Positions 15,307 through 22,797 of a stretch of 41,653 nucleotides of DNA are shown here, in pieces. The notes below the pieces were generated by a model. The model was not told where the DNA came from, did no database searches, and saw only the letters and a list, made by a program, of their open reading frames with translations. Every line of letters begins with the position of its first letter. Position 1 is the stretch's first letter. Position numbers and translations under genes: made by a program. Source of the DNA: Bradyrhizobium sp. Y36 (GTDB taxonomy: Bacteria; Pseudomonadota; Alphaproteobacteria; Rhizobiales; Xanthobacteraceae); NCBI RefSeq assembly GCF_002531575.1, contig NZ_NWTI01000035.1:1-41653 (forward strand), written 5' to 3'.

Positions 15307-16875
15307 TTGATTTCTCGTTCGCTTGCTCGCGCGCTTTTGGCTTCGGTTGCGCTGATGACGGCTGGCGTTCTGCTGTCCGGCTGCGACACCGACCAGGTCT
15401 CGCTCGCGACCAACGCCAAGGCCAACCAGCCGGTGCCGCCGAAGCTGCTCGCCGCGATGGTCGAGAAGGACATGGATCTGCAATCGCCGATCCTGGTGCG
15501 CCTGTTCAAGCAGGAGGCCGAGCTCGAGGTCTGGAAGCAGACCCGCTCGGGCCAGTTCGCGCTGCTCAAGACCTATCCGATCTGCCGCTGGTCCGGCGAC
15601 CTCGGTCCGAAGGTGCGCGAAGGCGACCGCCAGGCGCCGGAGGGATTCTACTCGATCAATCCGAGCCAGATGAATCCGCAATCGGCGTACTACCTGTCCT
15701 TCAACACGGGTTACCCGAACGCGTTCGACAAGGCGCTGGGGCGCACCGGCTCGCAGCTGATGGTGCACGGCGATTGCTCCTCGCGCGGCTGCTACGCGAT
15801 GACGGACGAGCAGATCGCCGAGATCTATTCGCTCGGCCGCGAATCCTTCTTCGGCGGCCAGAAGGCGTTCCAGCTGCAGGCCTATCCGTTCAAGATGACG
15901 CCGGTGAACATGGCCAAGCACCGGAACAATCCGAACATGCCGTTCTGGAAGATGATCAAGGAAGGCTATGATCATTTCGAGGTGACGCGGCAGGAGCCGA
16001 AGGTCGATTTCTGCGAGAAGAAATACGTCTTCGACGCGACCCGCCCGCCCGATGCGAAGCGCGATCCGGTGTTCGACGCCTCGGCAAAGTGCCCGGCCTA
16101 TGTGATTCCCGAAGACGTCGTCGCCGCCGTGCGGGGCAAGCAAGCCAGGGACGAGGCGGAGTACGCGAGGCTGGTTGCCAAGGGCACGCCGGTGGCGCGC
16201 ATGAACACCGGCATCGACGGCGGCATGAACAAGGTGTTCGCCGCCAAGATTCCGGAAGGCTCGACCGGCCTGTCCGAGGGCGCCGAAGGCACCACGCTGC
16301 AGATGCTGGCGATGGCGAAGGCGCCGGGCACGATCCCCGGCCACGTCAATCCGCCCAAGCCCAATCTCGATTCCGTGGCGTCCGCGCCGGCGCCGCAGGA
16401 AGAGCCGGTCGTCGCCGTGACTGCGCCCGCGACCAGCACCCGCGTCGCCACCGCTCAGCCTGCCGAAAAGCCCCAAGAAAAATCCGGTGGCTTCTTCTCC
16501 AACCTCGGCCGCAAGATGGGCATGGGCTCATCCGAGACGACCGCGACCACGCCGCCGCCGCCGCAAGCCACCGCCTCCGTCGCTCCGACCGCGACGACCA
16601 CGACGCCGCCGACCGCTGCATCGAGGCTGAAGGCCGCCGTGACCCGGTTCGTGCCGGGGCATGACAAGAAGGAAGCGGCGAAGGATACGCCGAAGCCGGC
16701 TGTTGCCGCCGCCAAGCCCACCGAGCCGGCAAAGCCCGACACCCGCCTCGCCCAGACGCGGCCCACACTGAAGCCGTCGGTGTCCGACGGCGCAGGTGAA
16801 GCGACACAGATCATGGGCGCCGCGCCGGTGGTGTCGTCGAACTCGTTCGACAGCCGCTTTGGGGCGGTGAAGTAA
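15307..16875 (+). CDS. Lipoprotein L,D-transpeptidase family protein (YafK-like) with long low-complexity tail
   Basis: A murein L,D-transpeptidase-like (YkuD fold) lipoprotein of about 522 residues. A signal sequence and lipobox end at LLSGC, so the protein should be lipid-anchored. The catalytic region carries the pattern LMVHGDCSSRGCYAMTD, matching the YafK-type His...S-R-G-C motif with Cys as nucleophile. About 200 residues after the domain are rich in Pro, Ala, Thr and Lys (for example TTATTPPPPQAT) and probably disordered, perhaps spanning the peptidoglycan. TTG 15307 gives a compact signal peptide (MISRSLARALLASVALM); GTG 15223 would add 28 residues. YafK relatives release Braun-type lipoprotein from murein; whether this one does is not known. 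Confidence 0.85.
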   Translation: MISRSLARALLASVALMTAGVLLSGCDTDQVSLATNAKANQPVPPKLLAAMVEKDMDLQSPILVRLFKQEAELEVWKQTRSGQFALLKTYPICRWSGDLGPKVREGDRQAPEGFYSINPSQMNPQSAYYLSFNTGYPNAFDKALGRTGSQLMVHGDCSSRGCYAMTDEQIAEIYSLGRESFFGGQKAFQLQAYPFKMTPVNMAKHRNNPNMPFWKMIKEGYDHFEVTRQEPKVDFCEKKYVFDATRPPDAKRDPVFDASAKCPAYVIPEDVVAAVRGKQARDEAEYARLVAKGTPVARMNTGIDGGMNKVFAAKIPEGSTGLSEGAEGTTLQMLAMAKAPGTIPGHVNPPKPNLDSVASAPAPQEEPVVAVTAPATSTRVATAQPAEKPQEKSGGFFSNLGRKMGMGSSETTATTPPPPQATASVAPTATTTTPPTAASRLKAAVTRFVPGHDKKEAAKDTPKPAVAAAKPTEPAKPDTRLAQTRPTLKPSVSDGAGEATQIMGAAPVVSSNSFDSRFGAVK

Positions 16876-16963
16876 GGGGCGGCCGCCGCATCTGCGGCCC
16901 TCACCTTCCCTTGCGACAAAGCCGCCCATGCGCAGCAAGGTCATTCTCCCACGTCAGCCGATT

Positions 16964-17000
16964 GCAGCGCGAATTCGCGCTGCCTGACCCGTTTGGGTCA
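16964..17000. promoter_or_regulatory. Two tandem perfect inverted repeats ahead of the secreted-protein block
   Basis: GCAGCGCGAATTCGCGCTGC (16964-16983) is a perfect 20-bp palindrome. One base later TGACCC-GTTT-GGGTCA (16985-17000) is a perfect 6-bp stem with a 4-base loop. They lie in the 195-bp gap between the transpeptidase gene and the first small secreted gene, and are followed at once by TGAAGGAGGAATG. They could be operators, stem-loops in the leader, or a terminator of the upstream gene lacking a T-run. Confidence 0.55.
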
Positions 17001-17070
17001 TGAAGGAGGAATGGCGGGGCGTTTACGATTCCGACCGGCTGAGCCACAGACTCAACAACCGGGGGGATCC

Positions 17071-17325
17071 ATGAAGGCCGCAATGCTGACCATTCTTCTG
17101 CTGCTGTCCACTCAGGCGTTGGCCGCGGAGCAGACGGCGAGCTATCCGCGCTCGAACGTCCAGGTGGCCCAGGCCTCGCCGGCCTGTCAGCAAATCCGGC
17201 AGGCCTACAACCAGTGCAAGTCCAGCTGGCAGAACATCGGCGGCGGAAGCTCCGGCCAGGCCGGCGCCTTCAAGGATTGCATGGACGCCTATTACAAGGC
17301 CGGAGTGGCGGCGGGGTGCTGGTGA
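17071..17325 (+). CDS. Small secreted Cys-paired protein
   Basis: 84 residues. A Sec signal peptide (MKAAMLTILLLLSTQALA, cleavage probably before AEQ) is followed by a short linker. A compact region holds four cysteines spaced C-x9-C and C-x12-C (PACQQIRQAYNQCKSSW... and DCMDAYYKAGVAAGC), probably two helices joined by disulfides. ATG 17071 follows GGGGGGATCC. An in-frame ATG at 17011 has AAGGAGG only one base away, too close to be efficient. The stop codon overlaps the GTG of the next gene. I do not recognise the family; the cysteine spacing only recalls helical-hairpin (CHCH-like) proteins. Confidence 0.7.
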   Translation: MKAAMLTILLLLSTQALAAEQTASYPRSNVQVAQASPACQQIRQAYNQCKSSWQNIGGGSSGQAGAFKDCMDAYYKAGVAAGCW

Positions 17326-17660
17326 CGAGAACCGCGCTTCTCGCCATCACCGCCATCCTCATTGGCAATGCGCCGGCGAGCGCGGCTTCCTGCGGCGATC
17401 AAGTCATGAGGCAGGTCATCGCGTGCATGGCAGGGGATCTGGATAAGGCGGTCTCCTGCCGCGCCGCCGCCGAAGCCAAGCCATGTCAGCCAGACGCGAC
17501 AGGCTCGGAGCAGTCTCCGGATCAGGCGCAGGGGCTCAATTGCGGTCCAGGCGAATACCGCTGGATTCCCGGCTACGGCGAGGCGGCCCGCTGTGCTCCC
17601 TATGCGAAAGGCAGCGGGACAGTTCAGCGCTCTCGCGAGAGCGGCATTTCAGGTCGATAG
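17322..17660 (+). CDS. Secreted protein with N-terminal SCGD cysteine domain (1)
   Basis: 112 residues. The GTG start overlaps the preceding stop (GTGA), a sign of translational coupling. A signal peptide (TRTALLAITAILIGNAPASA) leads into SCGDQVMRQVIACMAGDLDK...SCRAAAEAKPC, with C-x10-C-x10-C-x8-C spacing. This matches the start of the mature next protein. The C-terminal half has LNCGPGEYRWIPGYGEAARC, with two more cysteines, and a basic tail. No known family was recognised. Export to the periplasm, where disulfides can form, is inferred. Confidence 0.68.
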   Translation: MTRTALLAITAILIGNAPASAASCGDQVMRQVIACMAGDLDKAVSCRAAAEAKPCQPDATGSEQSPDQAQGLNCGPGEYRWIPGYGEAARCAPYAKGSGTVQRSRESGISGR

Positions 17661-17662
17661 GC

Positions 17663-18439
17663 ATGCGTTTCATCGCGCGCTGTAACGTCTCCGCCCCGAT
17701 CAGGCTTCTGTTCGTGCTGCTCGGCTTCTGCATTCTGGGGACCCAGGCGGTGCGGGCCCAAAGCTGCGGGGACGACATTACCCGCACAACGGGACTATGC
17801 GTCCAGAAGCGCGGCCTCGATGCGGCACTCGACTGTCGTCAGGCCGCCGTCCGCGATTGCGCCTGCAACACGGCGACCAACCGCTGCTCCGGAGCCAACG
17901 GGTCCTGCAACGCGCAACTCGAAGCCGAGGCGAAGATCAATGTCGACTGGATTCTCACCGATCGTGGCGCGCGATCGACTTTCGAGTCACATAAGCAGCT
18001 CGGTGAATCTCCCTTCGATGCGGCGGTGAGCGCACAAGCTCATAATCCGCCGGTACAGAAACTGCTGCGCCAATGCCGGGGCTGGGTGGAGGCGTATCTC
18101 GGGCGGGGCGGACCCTGCACACTGTCCGATACCCCGCCCGACGCCACGACCTGCCGCTGCATCACCGTCCTGCCGACGGGACAGTTCGATCAAACAGGAG
18201 CACCAAGCTACAAGGTCAGCTCCTCCTGCACCGGGGCCTACAACATATCGGTGCAATTCATCGACGCATCCGCGAGCGGCGCGCCGCCGTCCACGGGGCA
18301 GCCTCAACTGGTCTGCCCGTCCAAATCGTTCGTCGTGCGGGCGCCGCAGACGTTCCTCATTCCATCGATCAGCGGCGTGAGGCTGCAATCGGCGAACGGT
18401 GGCCACACATGCGTCTGTCGGGACAAGCTGTGCAGTTAG
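17663..18439 (+). CDS. Secreted protein with N-terminal SCGD cysteine domain (2)
   Basis: 258 residues, starting 2 bp after the previous stop. The signal peptide is LLFVLLGFCILGTQAVRA, with cleavage probably before QSCGDD. The mature N-terminus SCGDDITRTTGLCVQKRGLD...DCRQAAVRDCAC is a paralogue of the domain in the preceding protein. It is followed by a Cys-rich CNTATNRCSGANGSC segment, a helical middle, and a C-terminal part with more paired cysteines ending CVCRDKLCS. About 17 cysteines in the mature chain point to a disulfide-rich periplasmic or secreted protein. No family was recognised. Confidence 0.7.
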   Translation: MRFIARCNVSAPIRLLFVLLGFCILGTQAVRAQSCGDDITRTTGLCVQKRGLDAALDCRQAAVRDCACNTATNRCSGANGSCNAQLEAEAKINVDWILTDRGARSTFESHKQLGESPFDAAVSAQAHNPPVQKLLRQCRGWVEAYLGRGGPCTLSDTPPDATTCRCITVLPTGQFDQTGAPSYKVSSSCTGAYNISVQFIDASASGAPPSTGQPQLVCPSKSFVVRAPQTFLIPSISGVRLQSANGGHTCVCRDKLCS

Positions 18440-18774
18440 CGTCGAATGAAGCGATCGAAGTCCGGCCCCGGCGTAAATGGGGCTGGGTATTCGTTGTGAT
18501 GCTCTTTTTCGAGCTCGCGACGTTCGGCACGCTCCTGTCGAGCCGAAAGGCGGAGATCAATCAGCTGCAGCTCTTGCTCACCAAGGACACGGTCTACCAG
18601 ACCTACGTGAAGATTCAGGGGATGGAGAAAGAGATCAATCAGCTCTATCTCTGGGCGGCCGTTCTGCTGCCGGTAACACTGTTGTGCGCGGGATTCGGAC
18701 TACGGCGGCACGCAACGCTGGCGGAGCCGGCTTCGAGAACGGAGGGTGACGATAGTTCGACTCGCGGCGCCTAG
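18409..18774 (+). CDS. Small membrane protein with two transmembrane segments
   Basis: About 121 residues. Transmembrane helices are WGWVFVVMLFFELATFGTLL (about 25-44) and LYLWAAVLLPVTLLCAGFGL (about 76-95). Between them is a helical, possibly coiled stretch SSRKAEINQLQLLLTKDTVYQ...GMEKEINQ. The tail is polar. The ATG used overlaps the end of the previous gene by 31 bp; GTG 18430 would shorten this to 10 bp. Function is unknown. It could anchor or assemble the neighbouring secreted proteins, which is inference from position only. Confidence 0.6.
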   Translation: MRLSGQAVQLASNEAIEVRPRRKWGWVFVVMLFFELATFGTLLSSRKAEINQLQLLLTKDTVYQTYVKIQGMEKEINQLYLWAAVLLPVTLLCAGFGLRRHATLAEPASRTEGDDSSTRGA

Positions 18775-18995
18775 ACACGAGAGGACGGTCCGATGCTTCG
18801 CAGCGCACTCGTCGCATTCGCATCCTTCGTCAGCAGCTCTCGCAGACGAGCCCTCTTGCGCGCGTCGAGCACCGTCCATTTGCCGTCCCGGGCAAGCTTG
18901 ACGACCCCTGCATGCTCCGCCGAAAGTTGCGCGTGCAAACCGCGTTGTCGGGACGTAGTCAGTATCCTTCTCCTGCCTGCTAGAGAGCCAAAGGC
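18775..18995. other. Gap inside the accessory block without a confident gene
   Basis: The 221 bp hold overlapping open frames on both strands (18793-19026 on +, 77 codons; 18771-19181 on -, 136 codons). Neither has a signal peptide, a recognisable domain or a good ribosome site. The - frame contains a plausible helical stretch (AGVVKLARDGKWTVLDARKR), so a decayed gene fragment is possible. It also probably carries a promoter for the next gene. Confidence 0.4.
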
Positions 18996-19427
18996 ATGCT
19001 GCAACGAACTTTCATTCGTACGGTGATTTTTCTGTCGACGGTCGCAATTCCGAACCAGCACGCGCTGGCGGGATCGCGCGACGATTTCAGGGGCACCGCC
19101 ATCGTCGAGCTGATGCAGAAATACGGCCACCCTGATCAGATCGTCCCTTTCGGCCGCAAGCACCAGGACCGGGCCTACCACTGGCGAATGAAGACGACGG
19201 CCTCCTTCGAGGGAGCCGACCAGGACGAGCGGCGGGAGGATTTCTTCTGCGATGTGACCGCCATCGTCGGACAGAACGGGCGGGTCAAGAGCTTCGAAGC
19301 CAGGCCCGCGGATGTCGGGGCCGGCGCGCTAGCATCCGTCGAAGCGTTCGGGCCGCTGTGCCGGAAAGCCTTCGGCTCGCGACCGAGCCGCGCTCGCGGC
19401 GAAAAGCTGGCCAAGATGCGGCTTTGA
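18996..19427 (+). CDS. Hypothetical secreted protein
   Basis: 143 residues. A Sec signal peptide (TFIRTVIFLSTVAIPNQHALA) is followed by DDFRGTAIVELMQKYGHPDQIVPFGRKHQDRAYHWRM, a pattern that recalls the start of small BamE-like or SmpA/OmlA folds (a helix 'ELMQKYGHPDQ' then strands). Two cysteines remain in the mature part (FFCDV and GPLCRKAF) and could pair. The C-terminal tail is basic. It is followed after 25 bp by the TPR gene. The fold comment is a visual impression only. Confidence 0.6.
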   Translation: MLQRTFIRTVIFLSTVAIPNQHALAGSRDDFRGTAIVELMQKYGHPDQIVPFGRKHQDRAYHWRMKTTASFEGADQDERREDFFCDVTAIVGQNGRVKSFEARPADVGAGALASVEAFGPLCRKAFGSRPSRARGEKLAKMRL

Positions 19428-19452
19428 GCGACCGAGTTGAACAGGGCGGTCC

Positions 19453-20565
19453 ATGGCATCATTCTATGCAGAGAGCCACCTTCGACATATCGCCGGGCTG
19501 GAACAGCGTCACGGATCGATCAGCGACGAGGTCGTCACCGCCCTGCGCACGCTGATCAAGTTGATCTTGCGCAGTGAAAATCCCGTCGAAGCCATCCCCT
19601 TTCTCGACCGCTGCATCTCGATCCAGGAGAGCCTGCACGGGCCGCAATCCATCATGGGCGACCTCGATGACTGGATCGGTCGGGCAGGTCACGTCGACTT
19701 CAAACTGGTCGAGCCGTTTCAACTGCGGCGGCTGGCGATCAAGTCGAAGCTCTTCGGCGAAGACAGTCCGGAAGCCGCCGGGGAATGCGAAGCCATCGCC
19801 CGCCGATGGGCCTCCCACGGAGATTATTCCCGCGCCAGGGTTTATCTGGAGCGCAGCATCTCGATCCTCGAGAAGCTCCACGGCGCGGCCAGCGTCGAAG
19901 TCGCTACCGCGGTCGATGCGCTCACCGAGATCGGCGCACGCCTGACGAAATGGGCGGAGGCCGAAACCAGTCTGCAGCGCAGCCTGCATCTGAAAGAGAC
20001 CATCTTCGGGAAGAGAAGCGAGGAAGCAGGCCGGACGCTGCTCATCGCCGCCATCGTCCACGCCAATTCCAGCAAGCTGGAGCGACACCGGGTGAGGTTC
20101 GAACGTCTGCGCAAGGCCGCGACCGCCTTCGCGGCCGGTCTCGACATCATCGAGGAACGATTTGGACCCGACAGCCTGGAGGTTCAGAAGGCCCTCGAAG
20201 CCATGATATTGGCCTATCTCGACTGTGGAGAGTTCTGGAACGCCGAGCCCTTGCTGAAGCGGCTGCTCGAGATCTGCGAGCGGACGTATGGAGACGACGC
20301 TGCGGCCCTGCTCTGGATCCTGGCGGAGCTCGCCGCGGGCTATGCGCACGAACGGGTGGACGAGGCCGAGCCGGTCCTGGAGCGGGGCTTCGCGGTGCTG
20401 CGGACCTTCCTCGATGCCGGCAGGCCGATCTTCTATCGCAGCATCGCGAACATGGCCGGCAACCGGAACGTGCTCTACGGCGGCCGTCAGAAAGGCGTGC
20501 TCGAAACGCTGGTCCAGGCGTCGGAGACGCTGCGCGACAATTTGCGAAAGCGATGGGGAGCGTAG
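19453..20565 (+). CDS. Tetratricopeptide-repeat protein
   Basis: 370 residues, no signal peptide or TM segment, so probably cytoplasmic. Helical repeats of about 42 residues are visible with the kinesin-light-chain type pattern: AIPFLDRCISIQESLHG, ARVYLERSISILEKLHG, AETSLQRSLHLKETIFG, AFAAGLDIIEERFG, AEPLLKRLLEICERTYG and AEPVLERGFAVLRTFL. Each ends in an (F/L)G-like turn followed by a polar SxEVAxA-type helix. Such repeats bind partner proteins. It lies 12 bp ahead of the zinc-ribbon gene and may act with it. Confidence 0.8.
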   Translation: MASFYAESHLRHIAGLEQRHGSISDEVVTALRTLIKLILRSENPVEAIPFLDRCISIQESLHGPQSIMGDLDDWIGRAGHVDFKLVEPFQLRRLAIKSKLFGEDSPEAAGECEAIARRWASHGDYSRARVYLERSISILEKLHGAASVEVATAVDALTEIGARLTKWAEAETSLQRSLHLKETIFGKRSEEAGRTLLIAAIVHANSSKLERHRVRFERLRKAATAFAAGLDIIEERFGPDSLEVQKALEAMILAYLDCGEFWNAEPLLKRLLEICERTYGDDAAALLWILAELAAGYAHERVDEAEPVLERGFAVLRTFLDAGRPIFYRSIANMAGNRNVLYGGRQKGVLETLVQASETLRDNLRKRWGA

Positions 20566-20577
20566 GTCGGACCTCGG

Positions 20578-21312
20578 ATGACGGATTACAGCACCCAGAA
20601 GCTGCAATGCTATTGCTGCGGCAAGGCCTCCGAGCACTCCGTGCTCATGAGCTCGAACTCGCGCGGCTCACCCGACCTCGACCAGAGGCCGCCGAAGATG
20701 TATCGCTGGACCATCGGGAGCTGGCTGCAGGAGTGCCCCTATTGCGGCTACGTCGCCCCTGATATCGACAAGGGCGACGCGAAGGCGCGGAAGTTTTTCG
20801 AGAGCGACGAATTCCGCGTCGCCTCGCTCGACCCTTCGCCCGATCCGGTCACGCGCCGCTTCCTGGTGCGTGCTGCGCAGCACGCTTATCAGGGCGAGCG
20901 AAGGTTGGCGTTCTTGAGCACGTTGTCGGCGGCCTGGGTCGCCGACGACGCCAACCAGCCGACTGAGGCGGCCTCCCTTCGCCTCCGCGCCGCGCGTCAT
21001 CTCGAGGGGCCCCGGATCACCTCGATCGACACCCGCCTGCTCCTCCTCGATGTCCTGCGGCGGGCGTCCAGCTGGGAGGCCGCCGAGGCGCTGGCTGTCG
21101 AATTGGCGGCCGAAGAGCTGGGATATCCCTTTGCCGAGATCGTTGCCTTCCATCGTGACAAGATCGCGGCCAGGGATGACGAGCGATATACGATCGGCCA
21201 GGCGCTCGAGGGCAAGCCGCCGCCGGCGCTACCAACCACGGCCGAGGACCAGGAACTGATCAAGGCCATCGCACGGCACATCAAGATCGTTCCGAACCCG
21301 CGGAGGACGTGA
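20578..21312 (+). CDS. Zinc-ribbon protein resembling DUF2225
   Basis: 244 residues, predicted cytoplasmic. The N-terminal 60 residues hold two knuckles, C11-x2-C14 (CYCCGK) and C53-x2-C56 (ECPYCGYVAPDI), flanking SSNSRGSPDLDQRPP...YRW. This order (CxxCG, R-x-D-x-D, Y-x-W, CPxCGY) resembles DUF2225-type proteins. The remaining part is helical with degenerate TPR-like pairs (RLAFLSTLSAAWVADD, RLLLLDVLRRASSWEAAEALAVELAA). It is packed between the TPR gene and a secreted protein gene, and its stop overlaps a GTG of the next frame. Function is unknown; metal binding is inferred from the cysteines. Confidence 0.72.
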   Translation: MTDYSTQKLQCYCCGKASEHSVLMSSNSRGSPDLDQRPPKMYRWTIGSWLQECPYCGYVAPDIDKGDAKARKFFESDEFRVASLDPSPDPVTRRFLVRAAQHAYQGERRLAFLSTLSAAWVADDANQPTEAASLRLRAARHLEGPRITSIDTRLLLLDVLRRASSWEAAEALAVELAAEELGYPFAEIVAFHRDKIAARDDERYTIGQALEGKPPPALPTTAEDQELIKAIARHIKIVPNPRRT

Positions 21313-21314
21313 CC

Positions 21315-21800
21315 ATGAAGGCCGCCGCCCTTGCTCTGGCTCTCCTCGCTGCTCCTTCTCTCGCCAGCGCGGGAAGCTGGAAGCTCGAATTCGACAATCG
21401 CGATCTTCCCTCGCTGAGCTACAGGGATCAGGGCAAGATCACGTTCATGCTGGGCTGCGGACGCGCACTGGGCCTGCATGCAAGATATCCGGGCGAGGCC
21501 GGCCGCGCAGGAAAGGCGACGATCGCGATCGGCAACGGCCGCAAGTCGAGGAGGCTCGTCGGTGAATTCGAGGAGATTTCGGCAGACGACGACGCGACCA
21601 ATTTCGTGCAATGGGACCTTGGATTCTCGCGGCAGGACCCAGAGCTGTTCGGCAAGCGCTGGGAGCGGATGTTGGCACGACTGCTCGACCTGATGGAGCG
21701 GGCATCGCCGCTAACCATCTCGAGCGGGAAGGCCAGCTACCAGCTTCCCAGGATCGATGCGGCCGGCTGGCGGGCCGCCATCGAGAAGTGCGGCGGCTAG
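21315..21800 (+). CDS. Hypothetical secreted protein
   Basis: 161 residues. The signal peptide is MKAAALALALLAAPSLASA, with cleavage before GSWKLEF. The mature part starts with strands (SWKLEFDNRDLPSLSYRDQGKITFMLGCGRALGLHARYP) followed by a helical region (DPELFGKRWERMLARLLDLME) and ends IEKCGG, so one Cys pair is possible. ATG 21315 follows the previous stop by 2 bp; GTG 21309 overlaps that stop and would add two residues. The family is not recognised. Confidence 0.66.
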   Translation: MKAAALALALLAAPSLASAGSWKLEFDNRDLPSLSYRDQGKITFMLGCGRALGLHARYPGEAGRAGKATIAIGNGRKSRRLVGEFEEISADDDATNFVQWDLGFSRQDPELFGKRWERMLARLLDLMERASPLTISSGKASYQLPRIDAAGWRAAIEKCGG

Positions 21801-21845
21801 CACGCGGATTCTGCATCAACAAATTCAAGCGAGGACATTCGGCCG

Positions 21846-22730
21846 ATGCGGACGTTTATTGCAGTGACTTTCGTCGGCGTTTTGGGCGCAAGCGTGTTTG
21901 ACTCAGGCCCGACACGTGCCGAGAATCTGAACTTGAAGTTCGGACCGACCTGGTCATGCAAGATGATTTCGGCTGAACTGAACGATCTCTATGAAAGCTG
22001 TCGTCGGTGCGAGAAGCGCAACCCTCCGGAACACTTCAATCAGCTCTCCCCGACGGGGGGAGAGTGCGTGCCCAAGGGATCGCTAAAAGGCAACAAGTAC
22101 GAGGACGCTCCCCCAGATCTTGCAAGAGAGCGCGAACTCCAGCAAAAGATTGATGATCTCGTCAAAGAGCGAGAGGCCCTGACACAGAAGCGCATGCAGG
22201 AAAAGAAATGGCGCGACTCCGGTGTCAGCGGCTCCAGCCGAGCGCCTGGGGCCGATGCCGGAGCATCGCCGAGTTCGGCCATGCTGGACTTGCTCAAATC
22301 CAGGACGCTGACTGTTTCGTCATATCGGATGTGCACGACGGCCGGCCAATGCGCTACGAGCGACAAGCCAGCGACCCTCAAGGCGACAGAGGACGGGAAG
22401 TGGCTGCTGAAGGGCCAATGGACGCATGCCGCAGAGAGGCCAATGGAGCCCAATGGAAGTTTTGTGGAAAGAGGCGCGCTCGACGGCGGGGAATGGATCG
22501 ATACTGGCGAGGTTTCTACCACGTCCGGGGAATTCAAGCTCATCGTCAACCAGCGCGCACGATGGCGGAACCGAGATCTAAGCGGCGGGTGGGATTCGAG
22601 ATTCGTCACGACGATCGAGGTTGATCCGGCGGGCAATTGTCAGTTCAGGATCGAATACACGGACACCCACCTTCCGGGACGCAAGACCAAGACGGTTCGC
22701 AGTGACAATGCTGCTTGCAGCATTCAGTGA
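21846..22730 (+). CDS. Hypothetical secreted coiled-coil protein
   Basis: 294 residues. The signal peptide is MRTFIAVTFVGVLGASVFDS..TRA with cleavage before ENLNLKF. The mature chain has a Cys-containing head (TWSCKM, YESCRRCEKR, GGECVPK), a coiled coil (ARERELQQKIDDLVKEREAL) and a Gly/Ser/Ala linker. It ends in a beta-rich domain of about 140 residues (KWLLKGQWTHA, EWIDTGEVS, FKLIVNQRARWRNRDLSGGW) closed by Cys pairs. Base composition is less GC-rich than in the neighbours, suggesting later acquisition. It is last in the + strand block and convergent with the ABC transporter genes. No family was recognised. Confidence 0.68.
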   Translation: MRTFIAVTFVGVLGASVFDSGPTRAENLNLKFGPTWSCKMISAELNDLYESCRRCEKRNPPEHFNQLSPTGGECVPKGSLKGNKYEDAPPDLARERELQQKIDDLVKEREALTQKRMQEKKWRDSGVSGSSRAPGADAGASPSSAMLDLLKSRTLTVSSYRMCTTAGQCATSDKPATLKATEDGKWLLKGQWTHAAERPMEPNGSFVERGALDGGEWIDTGEVSTTSGEFKLIVNQRARWRNRDLSGGWDSRFVTTIEVDPAGNCQFRIEYTDTHLPGRKTKTVRSDNAACSIQ

Positions 22731-22797
22731 TCATCGCGCTGATCGCCGCACGCGTGCCCGTATGTCGCTTTGCTCAGACGGGCTACGGCAGCTCAGG

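Noticed and set aside
16993..17070. Upstream in-frame starts (TTG 16993, ATG 17011) for the small secreted gene
   Set aside because: They would place 20-26 polar residues before the signal peptide; the AAGGAGG is only one base from ATG 17011.
18771..19181. 136-codon - strand frame in the accessory block
   Set aside because: No signal or domain, overlaps the start of a better + strand gene; kept only as a possible gene remnant.
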